The translations under genes were made by a program, and so were the position numbers. This document shows positions 37,025 to 48,004 of a stretch of 64,000 nucleotides of DNA, piece by piece. Positions within the stretch are counted from its first letter, which is position 1; every line of letters begins with the position of its first letter. The notes under the pieces are model-generated. The model saw only the letters and a list, made by a program, of their open reading frames with translations. It was not told where the DNA came from and made no database searches. The stretch is from Onychomys torridus (Eukaryota; Chordata; Mammalia; Rodentia; Cricetidae): positions 83,223,388-83,287,387 of the forward strand of contig NC_050456.1 in the NCBI RefSeq assembly GCF_903995425.1, read 5' to 3'.

Positions 37025-37175
37025 GGGCTGGGCGGCAGTGGCGCATGCACTTGGGAGGCAGAGCCAGATTGATTTCTGTGAGTTCGAGGCCAGCCTGATC
37101 TACAGAGCAAGCTCCAGGACAGGCAACAAAACTACACAGAGAAACCCTGTCTCCAAAAAAACAAAACAAAAAAAC
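37025..37175 (+). mobile_element. B1 SINE, sense, with 13-bp target duplication
   Basis: Sense B1 beginning gggctgggcggcagtggcgc, with tgagttcgaggccagcctga and a (AAAC)n tail. Flanked by aaaaacacttggg at 37015-37027 and 37176-37188. It is slightly shortened in the middle of the left half. Confidence 0.92.
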
Positions 37176-37251
37176 AAAAACACTTGGGGCTGGGTATTAT
37201 TAGCTTATTAGCAGAGCATACGCCAGATAAGGCCCTAATATACTCTTCATC

Positions 37252-37265
37252 AACACACACACACA

Positions 37266-37339
<74 letters not shown>
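37252..37339. repeat. Compound (CA)n(CT)n microsatellite
   Basis: About 7 CA units followed by about 36 CT units with one TTT interruption. The long Arg-Glu and Ser-Leu open frames seen on either strand here are artefacts of the repeat. Confidence 0.96.
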
Positions 37340-37342
<3 letters not shown>

Positions 37343-37344
37343 AA

Positions 37345-39290
37345 ACCCCGGCTTGGGACAGCTGTCAGTAGAATGCTTGTCTACTATGTTTGAGACTCCC
37401 CACACTGCAAAATAGAGCAAAACAAAAACTCCTACAAATAACCCAAGAGTGAAATAAAACAAAACTTAAGCAGAACAAAATAGGGCAGAACTCTGCTTAC
37501 CCTGCACCAGCCATGGTGTTTCATATACAGTAGCGTACACTAAATACATCTTGTTTATTATAATAAGTAAGAACATCATCCCTGTTAACTGAGCTAATAT
37601 CACAAAAGAAAATACACAGGACTAAAGAATATAAATTCTATGCATATAATTCTTACAGACTGGGTTTTCTTAAAGTCATCATTTCTTTATGTTATTTCCT
37701 TCACAGAATGAACAACATTTTCATCTTTTAAAAACATGACATATCATTTTCTAACAGAGGGAATCATGGAATGTAAAACATATTCTTTGGAGTATTGTAT
37801 AACTATTAATGAAAATGAAATATAAAACTCTCATTTCATTTTTATTTTTGTAATGCTTTTAAAATGCTTTTTAAAATTTATTCAATGTTAAGTGTGTGCA
37901 CATGTGTGTAGACAAGAACATATTCTAACTAGCCTGAAATTTCCAATCAAAGCGGGATTCAAAGTCATAAATGTGTTTTGTATTCTAATTCCCTGTGTAA
38001 TATATGCACTCTACCAACACAGAGGGACAAAAAGAACACTCTGCTAAAGACCCAGGAATCCATATCTCACTGATAGGTTACAGTATTGCAACTACAAGGG
38101 CATATGTGAAATGGCGCTGCTTACCTACAACAGTCCTGTAAGGACCTTCCCAGTTTTCTAACTTTCTACATTCAAGGCCTCAGCCATGAGGCCTAATCTC
38201 TTTACAGCTTTGCTTTCTTGTTCTATAAAGTGAAGGCCTCACCATCACCTTCCTACAGGATTGTGAAATGGGTTAACACATGAGTCCTTAAACTGAGTGA
38301 CATGAGAGACAATGAGCTAATTCTATAAATGATCACAGGAAGCAAACACTGTAACACACAGGGAGTACAAAGAGAAAGTCAGTGGTAATAAAAGTTCTAG
38401 AGCCACAGTGCTGAGACTCTGGGTCGGTCATTTACTTGAGCACAGTATTCCACTCTAGACTTTAGCTTTTACACCTGAGAGGAGGAATGGAAGCAATATT
38501 TACCTTCCACTGTGCTCTGAAGACGAAATGAGTTACTGTGATCAAGCCAAGCACTGCACTTATAAACACACAGTAAATGTCAGACAAATATGAATCAGCT
38601 AAAGGGAACCCTCTCAGTCCTTTTATTCCTGAAAGAAAACTGAGATTTCTTTCCCAACTAGGGACATTCATAAAGGAGGAGTTCAGTTCCATAATGCTTA
38701 GCCTCCTAAGGAGCTATACAGTACTGATGCTGCTTATCTACCTGCTAAGTGAGTTCACAGGTGTAGTCTACCAGTGAAGAGTACACAAAATGAGTTAGTT
38801 TACCAAGGGCTTACTAAGACCATCAACCTGACCTATTGTTAGAATCAAGATATACAATAATGTCCTAAGAATGAAGACAAAATACATTTTTTTTTACATT
38901 TACAGATTTATAAATCACTTGCCATGGGACTCCTAAATTAATCCAGTTACTACTTAGAATTACACTCATCTAAATCTTCCCTTTTTTCTCTTCTTCACTT
39001 TCCTGGAGTAGACCTCCTCATCTACCCCTGAACAGAGGTCCCCACCCCTCCTGCCCCACACCAGACACAGAAACCATTTTCACAGCACAGATCACTATTT
39101 GGCTATATACCTGTGCATAAGCAGCTCTGCTTCTGCAAATAAGAGGCTGTGGTGACTGCACTAGGTATTCACAGAACAGTACTAAGCCCTCTGATTGGCC
39201 ACATTACAAGAGATCTATATAATTGCAGAGGAAACAGAACAATGTTTTCCATCACCTAAAACTCCCATTACCTGCAAATTACCAAAATAG
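37345..39290. other. Repeat-poor intronic sequence, nothing recognised
   Basis: About 1.9 kb of AT-rich sequence with no repeat family that I can assign and no coding signal. Confidence 0.5.
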
Positions 39291-39295
39291 ATAAA

Positions 39296-39298
<3 letters not shown>

Positions 39299-39333
<35 letters not shown>
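39299..39333. repeat. (GT)n microsatellite
   Basis: About 17 GT units. Confidence 0.95.
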
Positions 39334-39335
<2 letters not shown>

Positions 39336-39614
39336 CTTATTAAGTATTACTCCATTATGATCATATACTCTCTCATTCCTTCTGTTCCAAGGATCCCTTC
39401 TCCTACGAAATCAGAGTTTTTCACTTGTGTACTTTCTCTTAGTTCAGTATCAACGGAGACTGAAAACAATGCTTACTGGTGGCTGAAGGTGTATATTACA
39501 TACATGTTTGTATATATAAGACAGACTACAACCTACAAGAAGTTTATAATTCTATCCTAAATATATTATTATTATTCCTTGATCCATGTCTAAATTTTAT
39601 GGATAAAAATTACT

Positions 39615-39735
39615 ACTTGAAGCCAGGTGTGGTAGTGCCAGCCTTTAATCCAATCACTCAAGAGACAGAGGCAGGAGGAGCTCTGATTTCAAAGCCAGCC
39701 TAGTCCACATAATAAGCTCCAGGCTAGCCAGGGCT
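39615..39735 (+). mobile_element. B1 SINE, sense
   Basis: gaagccaggtgtggtagtgc, cagcctttaatccaatcact, caaagccagcctagtccaca, ending at a tetranucleotide/dinucleotide tail. Confidence 0.75.
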
Positions 39736-39741
39736 ACATGC

Positions 39742-39743
<2 letters not shown>

Positions 39744-39811
<68 letters not shown>
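39744..39811. repeat. Compound (GACA)n(CA)n microsatellite
   Basis: About six GACA units followed by about 20 CA units at the 3' end of the preceding B1. Confidence 0.94.
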
Positions 39812-39814
<3 letters not shown>

Positions 39815-42800
39815 TTGAAAATCCAAACTACATGAGGATGTACAAGTAGAAATAGCATGCTTCCTCCTAATGACCTGGCATGCTTATCTTTCAGTTGTAC
39901 CCCTCTTCACAAAAGTATTCCTACCCAAAACAAGGTAAGCAGAACTGGTTCTTCTTTCTTGTGGATTCTAGGGTTTTCCTTCATGGCTTTTAAGATCAAG
40001 TACCAAATGGTATTCTAATTACACGTATGTGTATATATAAATTTATATATATGATGTACTTGCAATTTAAACTTAAAGCACAAATACATTATATTCTAAT
40101 TGGTCTAAGATGCAAATGACCATAAGAAAACATTCTTCTAACTAAAGTATCAAATGCCTTTTATTATTAAGGTATTTGAGTTTGAAAAGATTTTAAATGT
40201 AGAAACCTATGTCTCAGAAGGCAAGAAACCATCTCCTTCAACAGAGCACGTATCCTGTAAGGGTGAAAAGCAGTCCTTTCAGCTTTAGTTTCCCAGTGCC
40301 TATTACCACGAAGACACACAGGCATGGGAAGGACAGCCAGTGTTTTAATCTAATTCTTATCACCTCTTTCATATCAACAATTATTTTTCATAGTGACTAC
40401 TTACTTCATCTTCACAGCCACCATGACTTCATGACTAAGTTATTATGACAACATCCTTCTAACTGGGCTCCTGGTTTCTCTGCCATACCCTCTCATTTGT
40501 GATGGCCTAATACTGGTACTTGTGATCCTAGCTCAGCCTCCTACCTAAATTCTGGGACTACAGGAATGTGCTCCAGGTTTTTTACCAGATAAATAGTCCA
40601 ATAAATATAATTTGGAACATTAATAACTCTATCAACTTCTGAAGTCGGATGGGGGCAGGCAGGATGCTCAGTATACCCTGAAGCTATTCTACAACAAGCA
40701 TATGCTTCTAGAGAGGATATGAAAGAGACCACCGCTTGTGTGTAAGTCATAAACCCCCCCATGAGTGCTTTATGCTTTTCCAAGTTTGGTCCCAGTTAGC
40801 TTATTCCAAGTCCAGCAAGCTTGACTCAAGATAACCTCTTAGTTTCTCCACTCCCAAAGTCTCCAAGTCCACTTTGCGGTCCAATCACTGAGGCCTGTAA
40901 ACTCCTATCTCTGCCAACATCATTTCCCCAATCTCACAATATTTTCTAGACTTCAAAACCCAGCACTTAAAAAGTACAAGCTCACAGGAAGTTACAGATC
41001 CATACAAGTGTATCATGTATTTAGCCTATGTCCCTAACACAACAAGCACCCTTTCAAGAAAAGTGAATACTCCCAGGACCTAACAAAGGCTGGAAACACT
41101 TACTTCTTACCACAGGAAAACACATGGCTTCTACTGTATTTATAGACATACCTGCTCCTGTATCCTTGGTTGTATTCTGACCAAAGCTTTCTGATCTCTG
41201 TTTTATGAATCTCACTTAAGACTGTAACTCATAAAAATAAAAATATTGACACCTAGTGTTTTCCCACTTGATTAATTTACATTCCTCTAGCAAGTGTCAC
41301 TCTGTGGAGATTTTACCATGTTACCACCTTACATAAATAGTTTTGACTATAATATATATTAAACCCTTTCTAAACATATCTGGTCTCAACTACATAACAC
41401 TATGAAGTAAAGGAATGAATGACTATCGCTATTTGACAAGTTTGCCCAGTAACAGCTAATGGAACCATTAATGAAGGTCAGTATCCAAACAGATGCTTTA
41501 ATTCTTAGACTTGTTATCTGTGTCTGTAGTAACCAACAATAAACCCACCACAGGAGCCCACTTCTCTGACCAATGGGGACCAGCATACTTCCTACCTTCC
41601 TAACCTACTATCACCCCTGAAGTAAAAGAGCCTTCATATATTTGACTTACCATTTTTTCCTTTCTCAAAATGTTCTTTGGTCTTAACATTTTAAAAATAC
41701 TTCCCTAGTAGATATTTTGAGCTTATAAAACAACAATCAAAACAAAGAAACTGGAACAGTCTAGATCTGCATACTCCACGGGTTAAATAAACCAACTTAA
41801 CGCTGTGAATGCTTCATGGAGTTGGGGCCCAATTAGCATCCCGGGTTTCCCAACTGTTTTTCTAGTTCACTTACAAAAGAGTAATCACAATATGAACAGT
41901 ATTGAAGTGGCAAAGATGCAAAGAATGTGAACTACAAGTTCAGTGTTGGACACTATATAAGATACTAATGTTTTCCCATTCATCAAATTAAAGAGCATCT
42001 AACAGAACTAACAGAGGAATTCTAAAAGTAATGGACAGCTGGTGAACTGGACTAATAGATTCACTGGATAACAGAACTGGCCTTACACTACTTCTACCAT
42101 AATAAAGGTAATGCCACCCTACCTTCCTCATCACTAGTTATAGGACTACAAGTTTAAGAGTTACAGTATGCTCTGGCCATACACTAAACAGACATACCCA
42201 ATATAGGACCAAACATTCAACTATCCATGTTCTTAGGTTTTAGAATTAGATCCAGTCAAACGTTCTGGATACCATGAACAATTCTTCCATAATCTACAAT
42301 CTCTGACAGATGGGTAATCAGCCTTTAATGCTAAAATATAACTACCTAAAGAAACCAATCAACCCACTGATACAGCTCTTCTTTCTGCGCCTCCTCTTCT
42401 CTGTAATATGTAACACAACATACTCTGTTTCCCAGGGTCAAATAGAACTACTTCCACCCTAAAAACTGAAGACAGTATTAACACCTTCACTTGTTTTTTT
42501 TTTAACATTGAAAACTCTCACTCTGACTATTGCTAATATTAAATATTTCTATTCTTCATCCCAGGAATACTTGTATGATCACTAGCTTATTACCATCCTA
42601 ATTAAACTGTGCCACCCAAGACTATACCCAGCAGTGCAGTCCACAAAGCTCTAATCTCAAGCCAGCAAGTTCCATTTGCACTAGTCCTGCTACTAAAGTC
42701 AGGCTTTGCGTCCTGTAGCTACGCAACTCCCCCTACTTTAAGTGGAGTATCTGATCTGCTTTACCTATCTCCCACTGATGATTCCAGCCTATTAAGCACT

Positions 42801-43070
42801 CTGAATCTCCATCCTATCTCTTATCATACTGGCACTATCTCTCAGCCTTTTCTCATTGTTATATTCAGTAAATAAGGCCATTCCTTCAGCCCTATAATTA
42901 AAGGGCAACAGAAGGGGGAGGGGGGAGGTACACTGTATCAAGGACAGAATCTCATACCAAAGCATTAGACACTGCTATTATGGTTGACAACCAATCATTT
43001 TTTCATCCAATTGTGTACCCATTTATAAGTCTCTGAGAAGTTATGACCAGAAATGTTGAAATCAAGATAC
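39815..43070. other. Repeat-poor intronic sequence, nothing recognised
   Basis: More than 3 kb with no repeat that I can confidently name and no gene. Small open frames (up to 88 codons at 42609-42875) lack any recognisable domain. It is the longest apparently repeat-free piece of intron 3. Confidence 0.5.
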
Positions 43071-43077
43071 ACTGTAA

Positions 43078-43395
43078 TTCTTAGTATAGTGGTGCACACC
43101 TATATTCCTAGCACTTGAGGTGGGGCAGGAAGATCAAGAATTTAAGGCCAGGGCTGGCAACGGCTAAGCGGGTAAAGATGTTTGCCACCAAGCACAATAA
43201 CCCGAGTTCTATTCCTATGAACCTTATGATAGGAGAGAAATGACTCCCACAAACTCCTCTGATCTCCACATTTGCTATGCTCCTGCTTCATATTCAAAAC
43301 TGTAATATTAAAAAGTTTTATACCGCCTACACTACATAGCCAGTTGCAGGACAGCCTAGACACTATCTCCAAACTCATAAAACAAAATAAAGACA
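43078..43395 (+). mobile_element. B1 SINE interrupted by a B3-type SINE
   Basis: B1 left half (tatagtggtgcacacctata to gaatttaaggcca, about 43085-43148). A B3-like insert follows (gggctggcaacggctaagcg, ttgccaccaagcacaataac, tctgatctccacatttgct, about 43149-43320). The B1 right half resumes (ctacatagccagttgcagga, 43330-43380). Confidence 0.6.
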
Positions 43396-43515
43396 AAAGG
43401 ACACCACTGATGTTAACTCCATGTGGGTGCTTGAAACCTCCATAGCAAGCTCAAATTGTAAATTGGGGTGGCCACTTGAGACAAGGGCACAGGATTAAGA
43501 ATGAAAACAAAGCAG

Positions 43516-43868
43516 TGTAGCTAGTTTTCTCTTCAGGTCCCGCCAAGCCCCAGCAGTCCGACAACCCACTTATAAAATAATTACACAGAGACTTATATTA
43601 CTTAGAAACTGTATGGCTGTTTCAGGCTTCTTTTTATCTACTTTTTTTATCTTAAATTAACCCATTTCTATTCATCTATAAGTTGCCATGTGGCTCGTGG
43701 CTTACCGGTACCTTACATCTTCCTTGTCATGACGGCAGCTGGCAGCATCTCTCTGACTCAGCCTTCCACTTCCCAGAATTCTCTTCTCTGCTTGTCCCAC
43801 CTATACTTCATGCCTGGCTACTGGCCAATCAGTGTTTTATTTATTAACCAATCAGAGGAACACATGGA
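43516..43868 (-). repeat. LTR in minus orientation (left arm)
   Basis: The reverse complement aligns with 45083-45300 almost base for base (for example ctctgattggttaataaat, ttctgggaagtggaaggctg). It diverges in U5, where it resembles the inner nested element's 3' LTR (ttatttttaagtggctgagg type). The first ~25 bp of U3 are missing at 43868. Confidence 0.8.
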
Positions 43869-45058
43869 TAGAATTGGCTCACTCCTTCTCTAAACCCAAG
43901 CATATTGCTTAAAAAAATAAAATAAAATAAAAGAGCCCTCTGGTATGGGACAGAAAAAGCCAATATTTTTATTTAAAACAGGTTGATTATAAATACAATC
44001 TCTTTCTAAAGAAAAAAAGGGGGGATAGTATAGATATGATAGGATAAAAGGATAGATTAATGAACCTACTTTTAAAGAGGAACAACAACTTGTTTAAAAT
44101 GTTTTACATTGCTATGGATTTTAGTTTATTGTTACAAGTTTAAAATTAATTTTGTTATACTGTATATATATTTCTACTCTTGTTTGAGGTACATGTTTAT
44201 GTACCTCATTTAAAATTCTAAAGGATAATTTAAAAATATATTAATAATTAGTCATCTATGATAATCATACTCGTAGCCATGTTAGTTAAGTTTTCTAGGT
44301 ATACATATATATTTCATATAAATAGGTAATCTTCAAACATTTCAAAGACCTACAGAATAAGGCATTTAAAATGTTTTAAAAATTTAGACTTTCTGGACAG
44401 TGAGACATACCTGCTCCTGGGAGCACTGATTTACTTCAGAGAGAAGGATGGCATCAAAGAGTTTATCTTCATCTTGGCAAAAATAGCCATTTGGGCAAGA
44501 AACTGTACTTGCCTGGACTGTTTGATCAACTGGACATAAAGGACCCATAGGAAGGTGACCACTGAACTTTGCTTGACAAAATAATGCTCTTTCAGGTTCC
44601 TGCTTTGCAGAGGAAACTGCCAGAGATTTTACAGGACACTGAGAAAAGTGACCGTGAGACTCTAGACCTGTGGGCTGAAGACAGATGCCCCTGCCCCAAT
44701 TTTACAAAAGAACTTTGGATGACTGTCCAGGCTGCCAGCTGTCTCTGTCTGCTCTTGTAAGATTCCCGAAAGTTGCTTGCATCCTTCTAACATTTCTCAG
44801 GTATTATATCCTTCTGAGGTCTTTGATGTGGTTGAAGACTAGATAGTTATAATTTTCCTTAGTTATAAAAGATAAGTTAGATATGAAACCTTAGACTCAC
44901 AAATATAAGATAGATAGGATATCTTCTTTAATTTTGCCAAATAGACTAGTTATTATAAATAGACTAGATATTATAACTGTAATTCTTGCTTGATAATTGT
45001 TTTATCTGTAATTTTACTATGTGAAAGTTAAAACCTTCCTTTAAAATGGGGGGGGGGG

Positions 45059-45457
45059 TGCTGTGGGATGTTCTGTATGTCAAATGTGTTGCTCTGATTG
45101 GTTAATAAATGAAACACTGATTGGCCAGTAGCCAGGCATGAAGTATAGGTGGGACAAGCAGAGAAGAGAATTCTGGGAAGTGGAAGGCTGAGGCAGGGAG
45201 ACGCTGCCAGCTGCCGCCATGAAAAGCGAGATGTAAGGTACTGGTAAGGCATAAGCCACATGGCAAAGTATAGATTAATAGAAATGGGTTAATTTAAGAT
45301 AGAAGTAGATAACAGGAAGCCTGCCACGGCCATAAGGTTTGTAAGCAATATAAGTCTCTGTGTGTTTACTTGGTTAGGTCTGGGTGGCTGTGGGACGGGG
45401 GTGAGAAAGATTTGTCCTGACTGTGAGCCAGGCAGGACCAGAAAAACTCCAGCTACA
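45059..45457 (+). repeat. LTR in plus orientation (right arm)
   Basis: A 399-bp LTR, TGCTGTGGGATG...CTCCAGCTACA, preceded by a G-rich polypurine tract, which marks it as a genuine 3' LTR of the plus-strand internal region. Confidence 0.87.
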
Positions 45458-45815
45458 AAGCAGCATGACACTTAAGAAAGTTAGCAAAGCAGAAACTCAC
45501 ACTAACATCAGGTTTGAAAAATACCTTCAACAACTGGTAAAGCTTTTACATCACAGCAAGAGAAACATGGACTGTTTAAAAAAAACTATGTAACATAAAG
45601 ACAAGATAGACTTCCTCAGTGGCCCTATCCTTGCAGACTCTTACCTCTTAGGTTTTGTTCCTAAAGTAACTAAAACTCAATGAGGTAGTTGGTGTGATGG
45701 ACACAATATCTACCCATAAAATGACATTCTGTGGTTTAACATCATGAATACAAACTCAGTACCTAACACATACTAGCTACAGTAAATGCTTGCTTTCTTC
45801 CTCCACAAGCATTAC

Positions 45816-45863
45816 TTTTTATATTATATTATATTATATTATATTATATTATATTATATTATG
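45816..45863. repeat. (TTATA)n pentanucleotide repeat
   Basis: About nine tandem ATATT/TTATA units. Confidence 0.92.
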
Positions 45864-45934
45864 TCATATTGTATTTTTATATTACTTGTATATCTGATAT
45901 ACACATCCAGGGATTCCTAGTCCAGGGAAGCAGT

Positions 45935-46010
45935 GGTAGATGAGGTCAGCCTGGGCTTTCTAGTGAGTTCAAGGCCAGCCAGAACTACACAGCAAGGTCC
46001 TTTTGCCATT
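45935..46010 (+). mobile_element. B1 SINE fragment, sense
   Basis: ggtcagcctgggctttctag, gagttcaaggccagccagaa; only the right half. Confidence 0.55.
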
Positions 46011-46035
46011 TTTTTTTAAAAACCCATTTCTAGTA

Positions 46036-46232
46036 TGCAGACTAGAAAGATGGCTCAGAGGTTAGGAACCCCTGCAGCTCTTCCAAAGGTCCTGAGTTTA
46101 ATTCCCAGCAACCACATGGTGGCTCACAACCATCTATAATGACATCTGTTGCTCTCTTCTGGTATGCAGGAATACATGCAGGCAGAACACTGTATACATA
46201 ATAAATACATAATATTTTTTTAAAAAATCCAT
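46036..46232 (+). mobile_element. B2 SINE, sense
   Basis: Clear B2: agaaagatggctcagaggtta (tRNA-derived head), aattcccagcaaccacatgg, tggctcacaaccatctataa, and an AATAAA-containing A/T-rich tail. Confidence 0.92.
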
Positions 46233-46317
46233 TTCTCACTATTTTTTCAGAAAAGATAAATGTCTTTGGCCTGAGGATCATATATAGAACTTACTAATAT
46301 TATTAGATACAAACTTT

Positions 46318-46480
46318 TTTATTTCTTTGTTGTTATTGTTGTTGTTTTTTGAGATAGGGTCTCCATGTAGTCCATGGTGGGGTGAAATTAATTATGTAGG
46401 TTAGGCTGGCCTCAAACTCAGTCTTCCTACCCAAGCCTCATCTAGAGTTCTGAGATTATCAACATGAGACACACTTAGTG
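46318..46480 (-). mobile_element. B1-family SINE, antisense, old
   Basis: (TTG)n tail, gagatagggtctccatgtag, ttaggctggcctcaaactca, gagttctgagattatcaac. Confidence 0.65.
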
Positions 46481-46484
46481 TGTC

Positions 46485-47320
46485 TTGAACTTGGTCTTCC
46501 AAGAAGAGAAAAATAACACCACCCAGGCCCTACCTTAAGTTCAGTAACAGACCTGAAGAGAATATTACATTTAATATGCCAGCACTGAATATCCAGGTGA
46601 CACAGGGACAGTCTACCCATGAGAAGACAAACAACATAGTTCTAATTCACTAAGTCCTAACTTCAGTTTTATTTTCTCACAGGCTAATAAAAGATTTGGA
46701 TAAGCTAGAAATATAGTGAAAAAACAAATGGTGTCAAAATCATAGACTCTGCCACAGGATACATATAATAAGAGGGCCAAGGAATGAGGGTGGGAGAGAA
46801 AGGCTTGAGTGTATTTTAAGTTACCTTAGTAACTCCAATTTCATTAAGCTTTCATCTCACTAAGTAAAAGTTCCTTTGACACAACTTGCTCATTCACTCA
46901 GCAGTAAAAAATGGTACACATAATGAACATCCCAGATCAGAAGAGCACACATGTATATGGTCCGAGATCAGGTTCCCCCCTTTATTGTCAATCCTTAATG
47001 AGTCATCCCCAAGTACTTAATGGAACACTAGAGAACATGACCCACATTTCTATCTTCACTTAAAACAGTAAAATAAAATACCTTTAAAAATAGACTTTCA
47101 GAGCAATATGAAAAGGTCACAACTGTAAGCTATAATCTCCAACATCTTTTCCAACTAAAAAGCTATCACCTGGTAAATCTGTTATTTCTGGAAGATTTAC
47201 CCATGGCATCTTCCCTAGATTCCTTCTTGATCAAGCTTCCTTTTCTATTTTCTCTTCAATCTGTCTTAATGCTTGTTCCAATATTCCTTAAGTATTTCTT
47301 ACATACTCTCTAAATTAGAA
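46485..47320. other. Intronic sequence, nothing recognised
   Basis: No assignable feature. Confidence 0.4.
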
Positions 47321-47329
47321 ACTGAAAAT

Positions 47330-47465
47330 CTGCCAGGAGCACTTGAATCTCAGTACTCATGAAAGTTGGATCACAAACTCAAGAAGACTACCTGGGCTTA
47401 AAGTGAGCATGAGGCCAGCCTGAGTTACAGGGAGGCCTATTATCTAAAATACAAACAAAAAAGCA
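47330..47465 (+). mobile_element. B1-family SINE, sense, highly diverged
   Basis: gaatctcagtactcatgaaa, gatcacaaactcaagaagac, atgaggccagcctgagttac. Weak match. Confidence 0.5.
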
Positions 47466-47534
47466 AAGATTTGAAAAGGAAAAGAGAAGTGTTCTTCTTT
47501 GCTCCTTTGCCCTTCAATTCCTCCCAAGAGCTGT

Positions 47535-47917
47535 TGTCTTAGTTAGGGTTACTACTGCTGTAATGAAACACCATGACCAAAATCAACTTGGACAGTAAAG
47601 AGGTTATTTATTTGGCTTTACATATCTTGAGTTACAATCCATTGAAAAAAGCCAAGGCAGGAGGTGATGCAGAGTCCCTGGAGGAGTGCTGCTTACTGGC
47701 TCACTCAGCCTGTTTTCTTTTAGAACCCAGGACCACCAGCTGGAGGAGGGAACAGGAACCTACAAGGAGCTGAGCCCTCCCCACATCAATCATTCACTAA
47801 AAAGTGCCCTACAGGCTTGCCTGCAGCCCAATCTTATGAAGGCATTATCTCAATTGAGGTTCTCTCCTCTCAAATGACTCTACCCTGTGTCAAGATGACC
47901 TAAAGCAAGCCAGCACA
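47535..47917 (-). mobile_element. MaLR-like LTR, antisense
   Basis: A 383-bp unit, TG...CA when read on the minus strand, with the characteristic plus-strand left end tgtcttagttagggttacta and right end gcaagccagcaca. Adjacent pentamers gctgt and gatgt agree at 4 of 5, compatible with a decayed 5-bp duplication. The overlapping open frame (47573-47773) is not a gene. Confidence 0.7.
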
Positions 47918-47969
47918 GATGTCCTTTAAAAACTAATGTGGCTTTACATGGAGTACTTTTTTAATTTTC

Positions 47970-47973
<4 letters not shown>

Positions 47974-48001
<28 letters not shown>
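47974..48001. repeat. A28-30 homopolymer
   Basis: An uninterrupted A run without a recognisable SINE, L1 or processed gene upstream of it. Confidence 0.9.

Positions 48002-48004
<3 letters not shown>

Larger units (their letters stand above)
43516..45457. mobile_element. Retrovirus-like element with inverted LTRs and 6-bp target duplication
   Basis: This 1942-bp unit begins with an LTR in minus orientation (43516 to about 43868) and ends with a related LTR in plus orientation (45059-45457). Both outer tips are therefore the U5 end (TGTAGC... and ...GCTACA). The hexamer aagcag lies directly outside at both sides (43510-43515 and 45458-45463). Between them, about 43950-45058 is plus-strand internal sequence homologous to 14690-15780 and 16900-18190 of the nested elements, ending in an A4-T-G12 purine tract before the plus LTR. 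A normal provirus has direct LTRs and starts with U3. The two LTRs match closely over U3/R but have different U5 types. No viral protein frame survives. Confidence 0.7.

Noticed and set aside
37132..37462. Arg-Glu and Ser-Leu repeat proteins on opposite strands
   Set aside because: Direct translation of the (CT)n microsatellite.
47974..48001. A28-30 run as the tail of a processed pseudogene
   Set aside because: No gene-like sequence precedes it and no flanking duplication was seen.
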